In this document: one piece after another, positions 1-7,990 of the stretch
How the letters are laid out: every line of letters starts with the position of its first letter
How positions within the stretch are numbered: the stretch's first letter is position 1
From: Phycisphaerae bacterium SM23_30
GTDB taxonomy: Bacteria; Planctomycetota; Phycisphaerae; Sedimentisphaerales; SM23-30
Direction of reading: 5' to 3'
Length of the DNA: 40,876 bases
Assembly: GCA_001303695.1 (NCBI GenBank)
Contig: LJUC01000003.1
Coordinates: 1-40,876 of the forward strand
The notes under the pieces: generated by a model
What the model was told of the DNA's origin: nothing
Seen by the model: only the letters and a program-made list of their open reading frames with translations
The model's database searches: none
Position numbers and translations under genes: made by a program

Positions 1-959
1 TCCAGGATGCTGGGGGGATTCTTATCATCTGCCGCTGCCGGCCGCGTCGGCTTCTGGACCGTCGCCGGCGGAATCGTGCTCTGCCGGGTTTTTACCGGGG
101 CAGCTTGTTCCGCCGCTGCCGCCGCTCGAGTCGGCTCTTCTTGGGCGATAGTCTGGCCGGTCCGCGGCGCGGTTGTCGGCGGCTGCCCTTTTTCAGGGGC
201 GGTTCCCGCCGGTTGGGCCAGTTGCGGCTCCTGGGCCAATTTCTTGGCAATCTTATCCAGGTAGCCGTCAACCGATACCAGGTCCATACCCCTATCGAAC
301 CAGTTCAGCTCTATACCGCTTTGCTGGATCGTCTCAAATCCGCTTTTTGCTTCGGCGAGGCTTCCTTGTTTGTAATGCTTGACGCTCTGCTTAAACAGGT
401 CCTTGATCTGTTCTTTCTGTTCTTTCTGCAGGGATTTTATGGCGTCTAATTGCGCCTCAATTTGCCCCACCGTGTCGGCGGGCAGATTTTTTCGTAAGGC
501 CATGGCCGTGTCAAACTGCTTTTTCGCCTCCATTAAACGATTCGCCTGCAGGTGTTCTATACCCGTATTAAGCGCCTGGTTGGCCCTGTTTAAGATGTCG
601 AGGCCGTTCTCCGCCTCCTGGGCATACCGGTCCAGACGTTGTTTCTGGGAGCTGCTGAGTATGCCCTCAAGTTCCCGGCACCGGCTGATGGTCTCCAGGC
701 AATCCTGGTACTGGCGCCGATTGAGCTGGGCCGAGGCTAGATCAATAAACTCGTCAGCTTTCTTTTGCTGAGCCGCTATCGCCTCCTGGCCGCTGAAAGC
801 TTCCTGGGCTGACGGTAGATGTTTGGCCGCTAAAGACATACTACCTGTGGGGGCCAGCAATAAGATAAATCCCAAAACCATGATCGTTACCAGATTCCAA
901 CCACCCGGATAACAGATACCATACCGAACACAATTATTAAGTCGATTTCGCCTCTTCAT
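1..959 (-). CDS. Exported repeat/coiled-coil protein, N-terminal part (cut by left edge)
   Basis: The frame is open from an ATG at 959 to the window edge (about 319 codons, no stop), so only the N-terminus is present. The start is supported by an AAAGGAG ribosome binding site seven bases upstream. The protein starts with a basic segment and a hydrophobic stretch at about residues 25-37, which looks like a signal peptide or anchor. Residues 50-225 are alanine-, glutamine- and lysine-rich helices with a repeating pattern of leucines and tyrosines, like TPR or coiled-coil repeats. From about residue 240 the chain becomes a Pro/Ala/Gln/Thr-rich linker. Planctomycete secretin-type (type II/III secretion) proteins can have a helical N-terminus followed by such a linker, but no secretin domain is visible here, so that identity is only a guess. 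The gene faces away from tsaB. Confidence 0.7.
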   Translation of the reverse strand, partial: MKRRNRLNNCVRYGICYPGGWNLVTIMVLGFILLLAPTGSMSLAAKHLPSAQEAFSGQEAIAAQQKKADEFIDLASAQLNRRQYQDCLETISRCRELEGILSSSQKQRLDRYAQEAENGLDILNRANQALNTGIEHLQANRLMEAKKQFDTAMALRKNLPADTVGQIEAQLDAIKSLQKEQKEQIKDLFKQSVKHYKQGSLAEAKSGFETIQQSGIELNWFDRGMDLVSVDGYLDKIAKKLAQEPQLAQPAGTAPEKGQPPTTAPRTGQTIAQEEPTRAAAAAEQAAPVKTRQSTIPPATVQKPTRPAAADDKNPPSIL

Positions 960-1425
960 GGTAAATCTCCTTTAATGATTTTTTTGGTTTGGCAGTCCCT
1001 TTACCAAAAAACCGCAGGCGTATGTCTCAAACCGCCTAATTTTGGAAGTTCCCCGTTTCGTTTTTTCGTGATGCTCTTTTGGCTGGTGCGTGGGCAAGCT
1101 ATATTACGTTCCCAATGCTCTCCGTATTTCAGTTTATGACATTTATGTTTAATTTGCAAATAAAAATTTTACGGTTTCCATTCTAATATTGCAAATTTAT
1201 AATTTTGGCCGCCTGAAATCAAGCATGGTGTTTGTAATTTAGCGGCGGCCAGGGCTCGATTCACGTAAGTATGCTTAATTAAGTGATTTACATATCGGCT
1301 TGAGTTTTGGGAGTTACCGTTTATGCAATCAGTTTGACAGTTGCCGTTAAATGTAAATAATCTTCACAAGAGGATTATTACCGGTTAATGAGATTGTTGT
1401 AAATTATTAATATAATTAGACTAAG
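960..1425. other. Divergent intergenic region upstream of the left-edge gene and tsaB
   Basis: This 466-base AT-rich gap separates two divergent genes. It holds the ribosome binding site of the left gene and one good plus-strand promoter (1334-1361). A short dyad AGGCG/CGCCT sits near 1016-1036. I found no convincing minus-strand promoter and no coding frame worth reporting. Confidence 0.5.
1334..1361 (+). promoter_or_regulatory. Sigma70-type promoter for tsaB
   Basis: TTGACA at 1334-1339 and AATAAT at 1356-1361 are separated by 16 bases. This gives a perfect -35 and a 5/6 match -10. The predicted transcript start near 1368 lies about 58 bases before the tsaB ATG. Confidence 0.5.
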
Positions 1426-2178
1426 ATGAGAAAAACCGTGAGAATAATGGCGCTGGAAACCTCGTCGGGGGCAGGGAGTGTGGCGTTGGCGGAGGGAGGT
1501 AAGTTATTGTCGCGGCGGAGGTTTTCGGCGGATCAGCAGCATGCGGGGGAATTACTGGTGGTTATGGATGAATTGACGCGTATTCAAGGATGGAAGCCTA
1601 TTGATATCAATCATTTATATGTTTCGGCGGGGCCGGGCAGTTTTACGGGGATACGTATTGCGGTGACATGTGCCAAGGCGATGTCTTTTGCCGGATCGGT
1701 TAAGATTGTGGCGGTGCCGAGTACGGATGTGCGGGTGTTGAACGCGGAGGGCAAGGATTCGCAAGTTCCTTATGCGGCGGTGGTTATAGATGCCAAGCGA
1801 AAAGGGGTATATGTATGTTTATACAAGCGGATCTTCGAGGGCAAGAGACAAGAGGAGTTGGATACGAGGGGTTTGGTACCGGGTTATCGTTGTTTGCTGG
1901 AGCCGCAGGTGATGAGGGCGGAGGAGGTGTTAGAGCGGGTGCAGCGTCCTATCTACTTGTTAGGGGATGGTTTACGATTTCACGGAGAGAAATTGAAGGG
2001 GGAGGGTGTTTTTTGGCTGGGGGAGGAATACTGGGAGCCGGATGCGGCTAACGTATTGCGGTGCGGATGGTTACGGGCGGAGGCGGGGTTATTTACCCCG
2101 GCGGGGGAGTTGACGCCGATTTATTTGCGCCGGCCGGAGGCGGTGGAGCGGTGGGAGAAGCTGCACGGCGAGGAATGA
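1426..2178 (+). CDS. tsaB: tRNA threonylcarbamoyladenosine biosynthesis protein TsaB
   Basis: TsaB (YeaZ) is the non-catalytic partner that dimerises with TsaD and, with TsaE and TsaC, makes the t6A modification at position 37 of ANN-decoding tRNAs in the cytoplasm. The N-terminal ASKHA-fold signature is visible as ALETSSGAGSVAL at residues 9-21, and the diagnostic GPGSFTGIRIA motif lies near residues 69-79. The 250-residue length is typical. The C-terminus ends with an IYLRRPEA-type segment, also common in the family. I keep the ATG at 1426 because the conserved core begins only eight residues later and no nearer start has better support. The gene stands alone, with a promoter at 1334-1361. 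Identification is confident. Confidence 0.92.
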   Translation: MRKTVRIMALETSSGAGSVALAEGGKLLSRRRFSADQQHAGELLVVMDELTRIQGWKPIDINHLYVSAGPGSFTGIRIAVTCAKAMSFAGSVKIVAVPSTDVRVLNAEGKDSQVPYAAVVIDAKRKGVYVCLYKRIFEGKRQEELDTRGLVPGYRCLLEPQVMRAEEVLERVQRPIYLLGDGLRFHGEKLKGEGVFWLGEEYWEPDAANVLRCGWLRAEAGLFTPAGELTPIYLRRPEAVERWEKLHGEE

Positions 2179-2186
2179 GAGGTAAA

Positions 2187-2232
2187 TATACAGGATTTTT
2201 GCGAATTATACAGGATTTTTGCAAAATATACA
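2187..2232. repeat. Phased 20-bp tandem repeat, about 2.3 copies
   Basis: The unit TATACAGGATTTTTGC plus four variable bases starts at 2187 and again at 2207. A third partial copy (TATACA) starts at 2227, so the period is exactly 20 bp. Related CAGGTTTTTGAC and CGATTTTTTTGCG segments follow downstream. It begins nine bases after the tsaB stop. Confidence 0.7.
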
Positions 2233-2271
2233 TGGCTATTTACCAGCTTTTGCATGGTTTTGGGGGGTGAA

Positions 2272-2300
2272 TTGACAGGTTTTTGACGAGAAATTACGAT
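2272..2300 (+). promoter_or_regulatory. Orphan sigma70-like promoter in a convergent gap
   Basis: TTGACA at 2272-2277 and TACGAT at 2295-2300 are separated by 17 bases. No annotated plus-strand gene follows. A transcript starting near 2307 would run through the small ORF at 2455 and then antisense into the PHP gene. This is sequence similarity only. Confidence 0.35.
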
Positions 2301-2454
2301 TTTTTTGCGTAAACGGCATGTTAAGATGGGTAAGACAGGTAAGATTAGGGGAGATTTTAATTTTGAATATTGAATTTTCAATTTTCAATGAATTTTGAGA
2401 AGAAAGGCACAAAGCCACAGAGCAATTGCAATTAAAAAAAGGAGAGGGAATCGA

Positions 2455-2529
2455 GTGACAGGATCCACGCCAAAACTTCAACCCGATGTGCTGTTAAATG
2501 ATGATTTTGGTGAAATGACATGTGTTTGA
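2455..2529 (+). CDS. Possible 24-residue small ORF (GTG start)
   Basis: A GTG at 2455 follows a GGAGAGGG ribosome binding site at 2441-2448 and opens 24 codons ending in TGA at 2527-2529. The peptide is acidic and has no membrane segment or recognisable motif. It lies downstream of the orphan promoter at 2272-2300. Support is limited to the start context, and it may be chance. Confidence 0.2.
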   Translation: MTGSTPKLQPDVLLNDDFGEMTCV

Positions 2530-2612
2530 AATATAATGATTTACGATGCCAACCACATTATTTTGAGGCTGCAAATGGTTTGCCCTATTGCGATATTAAA
2601 TGACTCCAAACA

Positions 2613-3773
2613 TTAATTGTGAACCCTGTTTCCGGCAAAGAAATTAATATTTCTATTATCAGTCGATAAAGGATCTTTGATTGTTTTGGGGAGAGGGGTT
2701 ATTAAATTAACCGGCAGGGGTTCGTCGGGGGCGAAGAGGAAATTTAGGGCGGTATAAGGCAGATTAATATGCTTTTGGTTTTGGTCGATTTTGATATTGA
2801 TAAAGGCGGCGGCCTGGGCCGGCAGGGTTAATTTTTCAGGTCCCTGAGTACCGGTTCTTTCCAGTTCGATATTGACGGCGGCGTTGTTTAAGATTGACAG
2901 GCGTACGGTATCGGCGGATATTTGATTGGTCAGGTGAACTGAAACCGATGCTCGGAACATGGCGTCGAGATAATTTTTTCTGCCGATTAACTGATTTCGA
3001 TACCACACCAGGGTTCGGCCGGCGAAGAGGGCTTCCCTGACGGCGGGCAGGGTTCTATCCTGGGCGAAAACCAGCGTCATGGTCCGGTGACTTTCGGGCG
3101 TGGTTCGGCGCAGCAGGGAAGGTTCATGAATATCGGAGACGCCGACCATGGTGAGGTTTTTATCTAAGCACCACAGGTGGGCTTCGGGGTAATAACTGCC
3201 GCCGTTGCAGACTTCGACGCCGTGCAGCCACTTTTTGTTGTATATTAAATGATGGACATTGAACCAGCGGGTCAGTTCGGGTCCTTTCCAGCCGGGGTGA
3301 TTCCACGTGACAAAGGCGCCCTGGTCATTAGCGGCCATGATGGCATCGACGAAATTGGGCTCATCCAACAGGTTAATATCGTACAGGAACAGGGCGTTGA
3401 AATGACCGGGGGGCGTATCGCGGGTGATTTCGGCGCCGAGAGGCAGCAGGATATTTCTTTTTTCGGCGCGGGGAGCGGCGATTTCAAAGGGGCGGTGGTG
3501 ATTGGTGGGGACATCGCGGCGATGCGGTTGATATTCGATGTGGTCGGTGATGACGATGAGGTCGAGGCCTTCCCGAGCCGCCTCATCGACACGGACGGTA
3601 GGCCAAACGTTGCCGTCGGAAAAAACAGTGTGCATGTGCAAGTCGCATTTTAGGGTTTTGTAGCCCAGGATATCGGGAAAGTAGGCGGCGTTCTGTTCGC
3701 CGGCGCAGACGAACGGAGCAAGTAAAAGAAGGGCTAGCGTCATTAACAGAGTAATTCTCTTTTCCGTTTTCAT
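2613..3773 (-). CDS. Exported PHP-domain metal-dependent phosphoesterase-like protein
   Basis: The PHP fold hydrolyses phosphoester bonds with a cluster of metal ions. Visible ligand motifs, numbered from the chosen start, are DLHMH (H46, H48), the SDG at 52-54, ITDH (D77, H78), GAE (E115), H124, NHP (H159) and SDIH (D214, H216), so the metal site looks complete. A signal peptide occupies residues 1-24 (hydrophobic core LLMTLALLLLAPF, then CAGEQ), implying export. After the catalytic domain, residues 300-386 form a beta-rich tail. I chose the ATG at 3773 because it gives a clean signal peptide and has AAAGGA just upstream; a start at 3848 would add 25 residues and bury the signal. The substrate is unknown. 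The gene lies downstream of the DUF5916 gene on the same strand and may be cotranscribed with it. Confidence 0.85.
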   Translation of the reverse strand: MKTEKRITLLMTLALLLLAPFVCAGEQNAAYFPDILGYKTLKCDLHMHTVFSDGNVWPTVRVDEAAREGLDLIVITDHIEYQPHRRDVPTNHHRPFEIAAPRAEKRNILLPLGAEITRDTPPGHFNALFLYDINLLDEPNFVDAIMAANDQGAFVTWNHPGWKGPELTRWFNVHHLIYNKKWLHGVEVCNGGSYYPEAHLWCLDKNLTMVGVSDIHEPSLLRRTTPESHRTMTLVFAQDRTLPAVREALFAGRTLVWYRNQLIGRKNYLDAMFRASVSVHLTNQISADTVRLSILNNAAVNIELERTGTQGPEKLTLPAQAAAFINIKIDQNQKHINLPYTALNFLFAPDEPLPVNLITPLPKTIKDPLSTDNRNINFFAGNRVHN

Positions 3774-3938
3774 TTTATATCCTTTCTTTCCAGGCATAAA
3801 CATTTTAAACAAACATTTTCTCCTCAAAATCCTCCCCCGATAAATCAATATTTACGATTCGTCATGGATGAGTATATTCGATTTTATACCGATTGCAAGG
3901 TAAAATTTGGGCGGGCGTTTTTCCGCCGCGTTTAGAAT

Positions 3939-6008
3939 TTAGAAGCGGTAAACCACTTTGGCAAAGGCGCCGCATTCATTGACGCCGTCGGTCTGGTAGT
4001 CGTTGAACAGGAAATAAAAATCGATGTTTTGCCGGACGGGCCAGGAAAAAAGCAGGGTCAGATTGTTTCGTTTTTCGGAGGTATCCTCCGCGGTCAGCTT
4101 GAGGCGGCCTTTTTCCGAAAAGGAATATTCGGTGACCCACCGCCAGAGCCAGATTTCCTCGGCGCCGCCATCGGGATGACACAGTCGATAATTGCCGCGG
4201 ATGCTGGTGGTCAGCCGATCGGTGATCTTGATGGGCTTGTCCAGGCTGAACTCATCATAAGGCTCCTTTTGAAACACGCCTTGGGCGTAGCCGCCGCTGA
4301 CGGAATTCCAGCGGTCCACCTTATTGTAGCCTATTTCAAATTTGTGGGCGCGATTCTGGTAGGGATAATGAAATTCGTCCTCGCGGGCATATTGAAATTC
4401 CAGCTCGTTACGCAAAGTCAATTCAATACTTTCATTAAAATCGCGAATGGTGGTTACCTCTTCGTTATTTTCATATAAAGTAAAGCTGGAGCGGGCGCCG
4501 AAGTTTTTAACGGGTCCTTCGGGGTAATCTTTGCGGAAATTGATCCAGGTGCTGGGACCGCGAATATTTCGGCGCTCAATAAAACTCAGGTCGGGCCTGA
4601 AACCCCGGGAGATGTCCCGATAGGTTATGCTCCAGGACCAGGGTTTGGTGCCGCCTCTGAGGGCTGATTCTAAAGCGTAGGCACGGTGATCCGTATGGTC
4701 GTCGGTGCGGATGCCCTCGGAATCGCACATACTTAAAATTTGAGCGGTAATAGAGGTATCTTCATTGAGGTAAATTCGACTATCCAGCCCTCCCACCCTA
4801 TTGGTGCCGTCTTCCCGCTGGGAATTGGTCCCGATCATCCCAATATGGGAATTCTCGCCGATGTTATGAATGAAGCGGCTAACCAGGTAGTTCCCCTTCT
4901 GCAAGTCCTCGCCGCGATTAACTTCACCTTGAATATCCAGTAAACCAAAGACCCAGTTTTTTCCGTGGCCGGTGATCTTCGCGCCGCCTTCGATATCCGC
5001 AAAACGTCGGGAATAATAAATATTAACCGGGGAATTAAAGATTTCATTGCCCTCCCGAAAAAAGGGCCGGCGCTCTTCCAGGAAACGCTCGATATCCAGT
5101 AATTCGATAGTATCAGGGTCGGCTTCAACCTGCCCGAAATCCGGATTGATGGTAAAAGTGCTGATCATCTGGGAACTAAGCCTTAATGAGACATCAACGC
5201 CGGTGGAAAATTCCTGGGTGCCGTCGTTAAAACGGTTGGTATTACTGACGTAATATTCCACTTTGGGTTGCATGGAGACCTTGGTCTCGGCGAGATTTAA
5301 ATTGGTTATCTCCCCGAAATGCCGCGCCGCAGACAAGCGGCTGGGAAAATAACTCCAGCGGCTCTCCTCCTGCCTGCCTTTTTCTCCCCGCTGGAAGTTG
5401 GCTCCCCAGGTCGCTCCCTCCCGGCGGACAAAATGCATACTGCCGATGGGAATAGCCATCTCCGCAAACCAGCGGTCTTTTGCCATTGTGCAGGCTACTT
5501 TCCATTCGCAACTCCAGGAAGCGTCAAAGCCTCCGCCTCTTGCTCTACCTCGACCGCCCCCTCCGAACAGCCCGCTCCGAGAATCGTAGCGCGTAGCCAG
5601 GGTGTTGGTCATAAAGCTGTAATACGAACGTTGGTCGTGAAAGGTGTCAAATTGCACCCCCACCCAGTCATCGCCCATCAACGGCCGGTCATATTTCCTC
5701 TCCGTGGCCTGGATCCGATTGGGCTCCGGCTCCAGGCATTCAAAACCCACGTAAATGTATTCATCGTCATAGAGAATCCGCACGAAGGTTTGTTCAATGG
5801 CATATCTGTCGGTTTTATAATCAGTGAAATCTGTAGCAATATCTGCCGTTTGCCAACTGGCCTCGTCCAGCTTGCCGTCAATAACCAGCAAAGTCTCCGT
5901 TCGCATTGCCGCTACGGAACGCGGTTCCACCTGGGCCCAAACCATCCCTCCGGCCATAATCCTGGCAATCAAGGTGCACATGAAAAATATTACGGCTATT
6001 TTCCTCAT
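3939..6008 (-). CDS. DUF5916 outer-membrane-type protein with CBM9-like N-terminus
   Basis: The 689-residue protein has a signal peptide (residues 1-26, ending VWAQ). A CBM9/DOMON-like domain follows: DGKLDEASW at 44-52, ILYDDEYIYVGFEC at 78-91 and FAEMAIPIGSM at 181-191. The rest (about 220-689) alternates short polar and aromatic strands and ends in VVYRF. A terminal phenylalanine after alternating aromatics is the usual beta-signal of outer-membrane barrels, so I infer an outer-membrane beta-barrel. DUF5916 proteins usually have this arrangement, and their function is not established. A Gly/Arg-rich loop lies at 147-160. I prefer the ATG at 6008 because the upstream ATG at 6086 falls inside the -10 element of the promoter at 6085-6113. 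The PHP gene follows about 165 bases downstream. Confidence 0.82.
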   Translation of the reverse strand: MRKIAVIFFMCTLIARIMAGGMVWAQVEPRSVAAMRTETLLVIDGKLDEASWQTADIATDFTDYKTDRYAIEQTFVRILYDDEYIYVGFECLEPEPNRIQATERKYDRPLMGDDWVGVQFDTFHDQRSYYSFMTNTLATRYDSRSGLFGGGGRGRARGGGFDASWSCEWKVACTMAKDRWFAEMAIPIGSMHFVRREGATWGANFQRGEKGRQEESRWSYFPSRLSAARHFGEITNLNLAETKVSMQPKVEYYVSNTNRFNDGTQEFSTGVDVSLRLSSQMISTFTINPDFGQVEADPDTIELLDIERFLEERRPFFREGNEIFNSPVNIYYSRRFADIEGGAKITGHGKNWVFGLLDIQGEVNRGEDLQKGNYLVSRFIHNIGENSHIGMIGTNSQREDGTNRVGGLDSRIYLNEDTSITAQILSMCDSEGIRTDDHTDHRAYALESALRGGTKPWSWSITYRDISRGFRPDLSFIERRNIRGPSTWINFRKDYPEGPVKNFGARSSFTLYENNEEVTTIRDFNESIELTLRNELEFQYAREDEFHYPYQNRAHKFEIGYNKVDRWNSVSGGYAQGVFQKEPYDEFSLDKPIKITDRLTTSIRGNYRLCHPDGGAEEIWLWRWVTEYSFSEKGRLKLTAEDTSEKRNNLTLLFSWPVRQNIDFYFLFNDYQTDGVNECGAFAKVVYRF

Positions 6009-6084
6009 GTATCCGCATATCCCACCTAAAAGAGGCCTTCCGGGGAAGTTTTGCCGCGGAAGGCTTATAATCCCACAAAACTGC

Positions 6085-6113
6085 ATTTTATTGCCAGATT
6101 TGCATTATGTCAA
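6085..6113 (-). promoter_or_regulatory. Sigma70-type promoter for the DUF5916 gene
   Basis: Read on the minus strand, TTGACA (6113-6108) and TAAAAT (6090-6085) are separated by 17 bases, giving a perfect -35 and a 5/6 match -10. Transcription would start near 6078 and leave a leader of about 70 bases before the ATG at 6008. Confidence 0.6.
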
Positions 6114-6256
6114 TAAATCGCATCTCATGCCGTGATAGTGAGTTATGAGATTTTACGTCGTGAAGCCGATGCCAAAACCCAGGTTCTTTGGCTAAGGTAA
6201 CACCAAAGTGGTCAATTTTTCTGGTCAAACCGGTTATCAAACGTTAAGGTGAAACA

Positions 6257-7810
6257 ATGACGTATCTGGCGGTGCCAATTAGAGTTGAGAACCCCGAACA
6301 GTCGCAAGCGGCTGTCGATCAGGCCGTCTCTGCCGGGGCGGAAATGTTGGAACTACGCCTGGATTACCTTAATAAACCATCTACGGATACCGTCGATATG
6401 GTGGTGGGGTATGCCCGCCAGACTGGTCTGCCCATTATTGCCGCCTGCCGGCCCCGGTGGGAAGGCGGCAGCTTCAAAGGCAGCGAACAAGAACGACAAG
6501 ACCTTTTAAAACATGCACTTATGGCCGGAACCCAATTTTTGGATATCGAATGGGCCTGTTTAGAACAACCGGGCTTTGACCTTAATAAAATTACAGAATC
6601 CTCTCCGGCAAAAATCATTATCAGCAGCCACGATTTCAAAAAGACTCCCGCTGATCTGCGAGAAAGATTGGCAAGCATAAAAAAAAATAACCCGTCAGTA
6701 TGTAAGATCGCCTACATGGCCGTTGACATAAATGATACCCTGGTTGCGCTGGACCTGATATACGAAGAATCAGCCTTAGAGCAACAAATCATTGCCTTGG
6801 CAATGGGTGAGGCAGGAGTCATTAGCCGCTTGTTAGCCAAGAAGTTAGGTGCATTTTTGTCCTTCGCCAGTCTAAAAGATAGTGCAGAGTCGGCGCCCGG
6901 TCAGCTTACTATAGAACAAATGAAAAATGTTTATCGCTGGGAAGATATCAACAATGAGACTTCGGTTTTTGGAGTAATCGGTTATCCGATAGCCCATTCG
7001 ATAAGCCCCGGGGTTCACAATGCTGCTTTTAAGTATATAAATTACAATGGTTTATATGTGCCGTTGCTTGTTGACCCACCATGGAATATATTTCGCCAAT
7101 GCCTGGATGCCCTTCGTCGGCGACAATGGCTGGATTTCCACGGAACCAGCATTACCATCCCCCACAAGCAAAATGCCCGCGATTACGTGTTAGAAAATCA
7201 GGGTTATCTGGAGCCGTTAGCAGATAAACTTTGTGCTGTCAATACTTTACTGTTCGATGCCAAAGAAGGGGTAAGAGGGTATAACACTGATTACACCGGG
7301 GCCTTAGATGCAATCACCTCGACCTTAAGTATTGAGCGATCAGACCTTAAGGGGATACCCGCTGCCGTCATCGGCGCCGGCGGAGCGGCTCGGGCCATAG
7401 TCGGCGGTCTGACGGATATTGGCGTCAATGTTACCATATATAACCGTACGGTGGAAAAGGCTCAACGGCTGGCGGAGGAGTTTAATTGTCAATTTGCACC
7501 TTTGAAGAATATACGCCGACTGGAAGCAAAATTGGTCGTCAACGCCACCAGTATCGGTATGCATCCAAATATTGATGCCCTTGTTCTCGATTCCGATTTA
7601 ATCAGACCAGATATGGTAGTCTTCGATATGGTTTATAACCCTTTAAAAACAATGCTTTTACAACAAGCTGAAGCCGTCGGCGCCAAGACTATCAACGGCG
7701 TGATTATGTTCGTTAATCAAGCCGCCGCCCAATTTGAATTGTTCACCGGCCAACGCGCCCCACGTGATCTAATGCGTCAGGTAATCCGGCAACAATTGGA
7801 AAAGGGGTGA
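6257..7810 (+). CDS. aroDE: Bifunctional 3-dehydroquinate dehydratase / shikimate dehydrogenase (AroDE fusion)
   Basis: This fusion performs two consecutive steps of the shikimate pathway: dehydration of 3-dehydroquinate, then NADPH-dependent reduction of 3-dehydroshikimate. Residues 1-225 are a type I AroD with the LELRLDY motif (E32, R34), the catalytic His in SSHDF (H125) and the Schiff-base Lys in CKIAYMA (K150). Residues 236-517 are AroE: the SISPGVHN substrate loop at 248-255, IPHK (K304), GYNTDYTGA (D345), the GAGGAARA nucleotide-binding loop at 373-380, NATSIGM at 429-435 and a C-terminal NQAAAQFELFTG. All key residues are present. AAGGTG lies ten bases before the ATG. A direct repeat TGGTCAA occurs upstream at 6209 and 6222. 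The same fusion order is known in plants, chlamydiae and planctomycetes. Confidence 0.95.
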   Translation: MTYLAVPIRVENPEQSQAAVDQAVSAGAEMLELRLDYLNKPSTDTVDMVVGYARQTGLPIIAACRPRWEGGSFKGSEQERQDLLKHALMAGTQFLDIEWACLEQPGFDLNKITESSPAKIIISSHDFKKTPADLRERLASIKKNNPSVCKIAYMAVDINDTLVALDLIYEESALEQQIIALAMGEAGVISRLLAKKLGAFLSFASLKDSAESAPGQLTIEQMKNVYRWEDINNETSVFGVIGYPIAHSISPGVHNAAFKYINYNGLYVPLLVDPPWNIFRQCLDALRRRQWLDFHGTSITIPHKQNARDYVLENQGYLEPLADKLCAVNTLLFDAKEGVRGYNTDYTGALDAITSTLSIERSDLKGIPAAVIGAGGAARAIVGGLTDIGVNVTIYNRTVEKAQRLAEEFNCQFAPLKNIRRLEAKLVVNATSIGMHPNIDALVLDSDLIRPDMVVFDMVYNPLKTMLLQQAEAVGAKTINGVIMFVNQAAAQFELFTGQRAPRDLMRQVIRQQLEKG

Positions 7811-7990
7811 TTTAATATTATTGACCTGATCACAAGTAGAGGTTAGTTTCAATAGTTGTAACCGACCTTTGACGGTGGGGGGGGGCGGAAGGGTTTTGAT
7901 ATAGTTGAAGCTACCTACCTGATAAGTCCGATAAGATAAATGCCAAGCAGGCGCCCGGTAGATGAAATCTATCTAGGGCAAAGGTGAAAA

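Larger units (their letters stand above)
2179..2612. other. Convergent intergenic region between tsaB and the PHP gene
   Basis: This 434-base AT-rich stretch lies between the 3' ends of two convergent genes. It contains a 20-bp phased repeat (2187-2232), a plus-strand promoter-like pair (2272-2300), AT-rich TTGAA/TTCAA inverted repeats around 2362-2396, and a 24-codon ORF with a good ribosome binding site (2455-2529). I found no classical GC-hairpin plus T-run terminator for either gene. Confidence 0.5.

Noticed and set aside
961-1110. Possible riboswitch in the leader of the left-edge gene
   Set aside because: Short CACGCA and GCCAAACC segments recall the c-di-GMP class, but the rest of the consensus is missing.
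1411-1416. TATAAT ten bases before the tsaB ATG
   Set aside because: No -35 at usable spacing and the transcript would be almost leaderless; the 1334-1361 pair is better.
6009-6086. Longer start for the DUF5916 protein at 6086
   Set aside because: The ATG overlaps the -10 element of the predicted promoter and the extra 26 residues would precede the signal peptide.
7877-7885. Run of nine G between aroDE and the FlgI-like gene
   Set aside because: It is intergenic and not inside a promoter spacer I can support, so phase variation cannot be argued.
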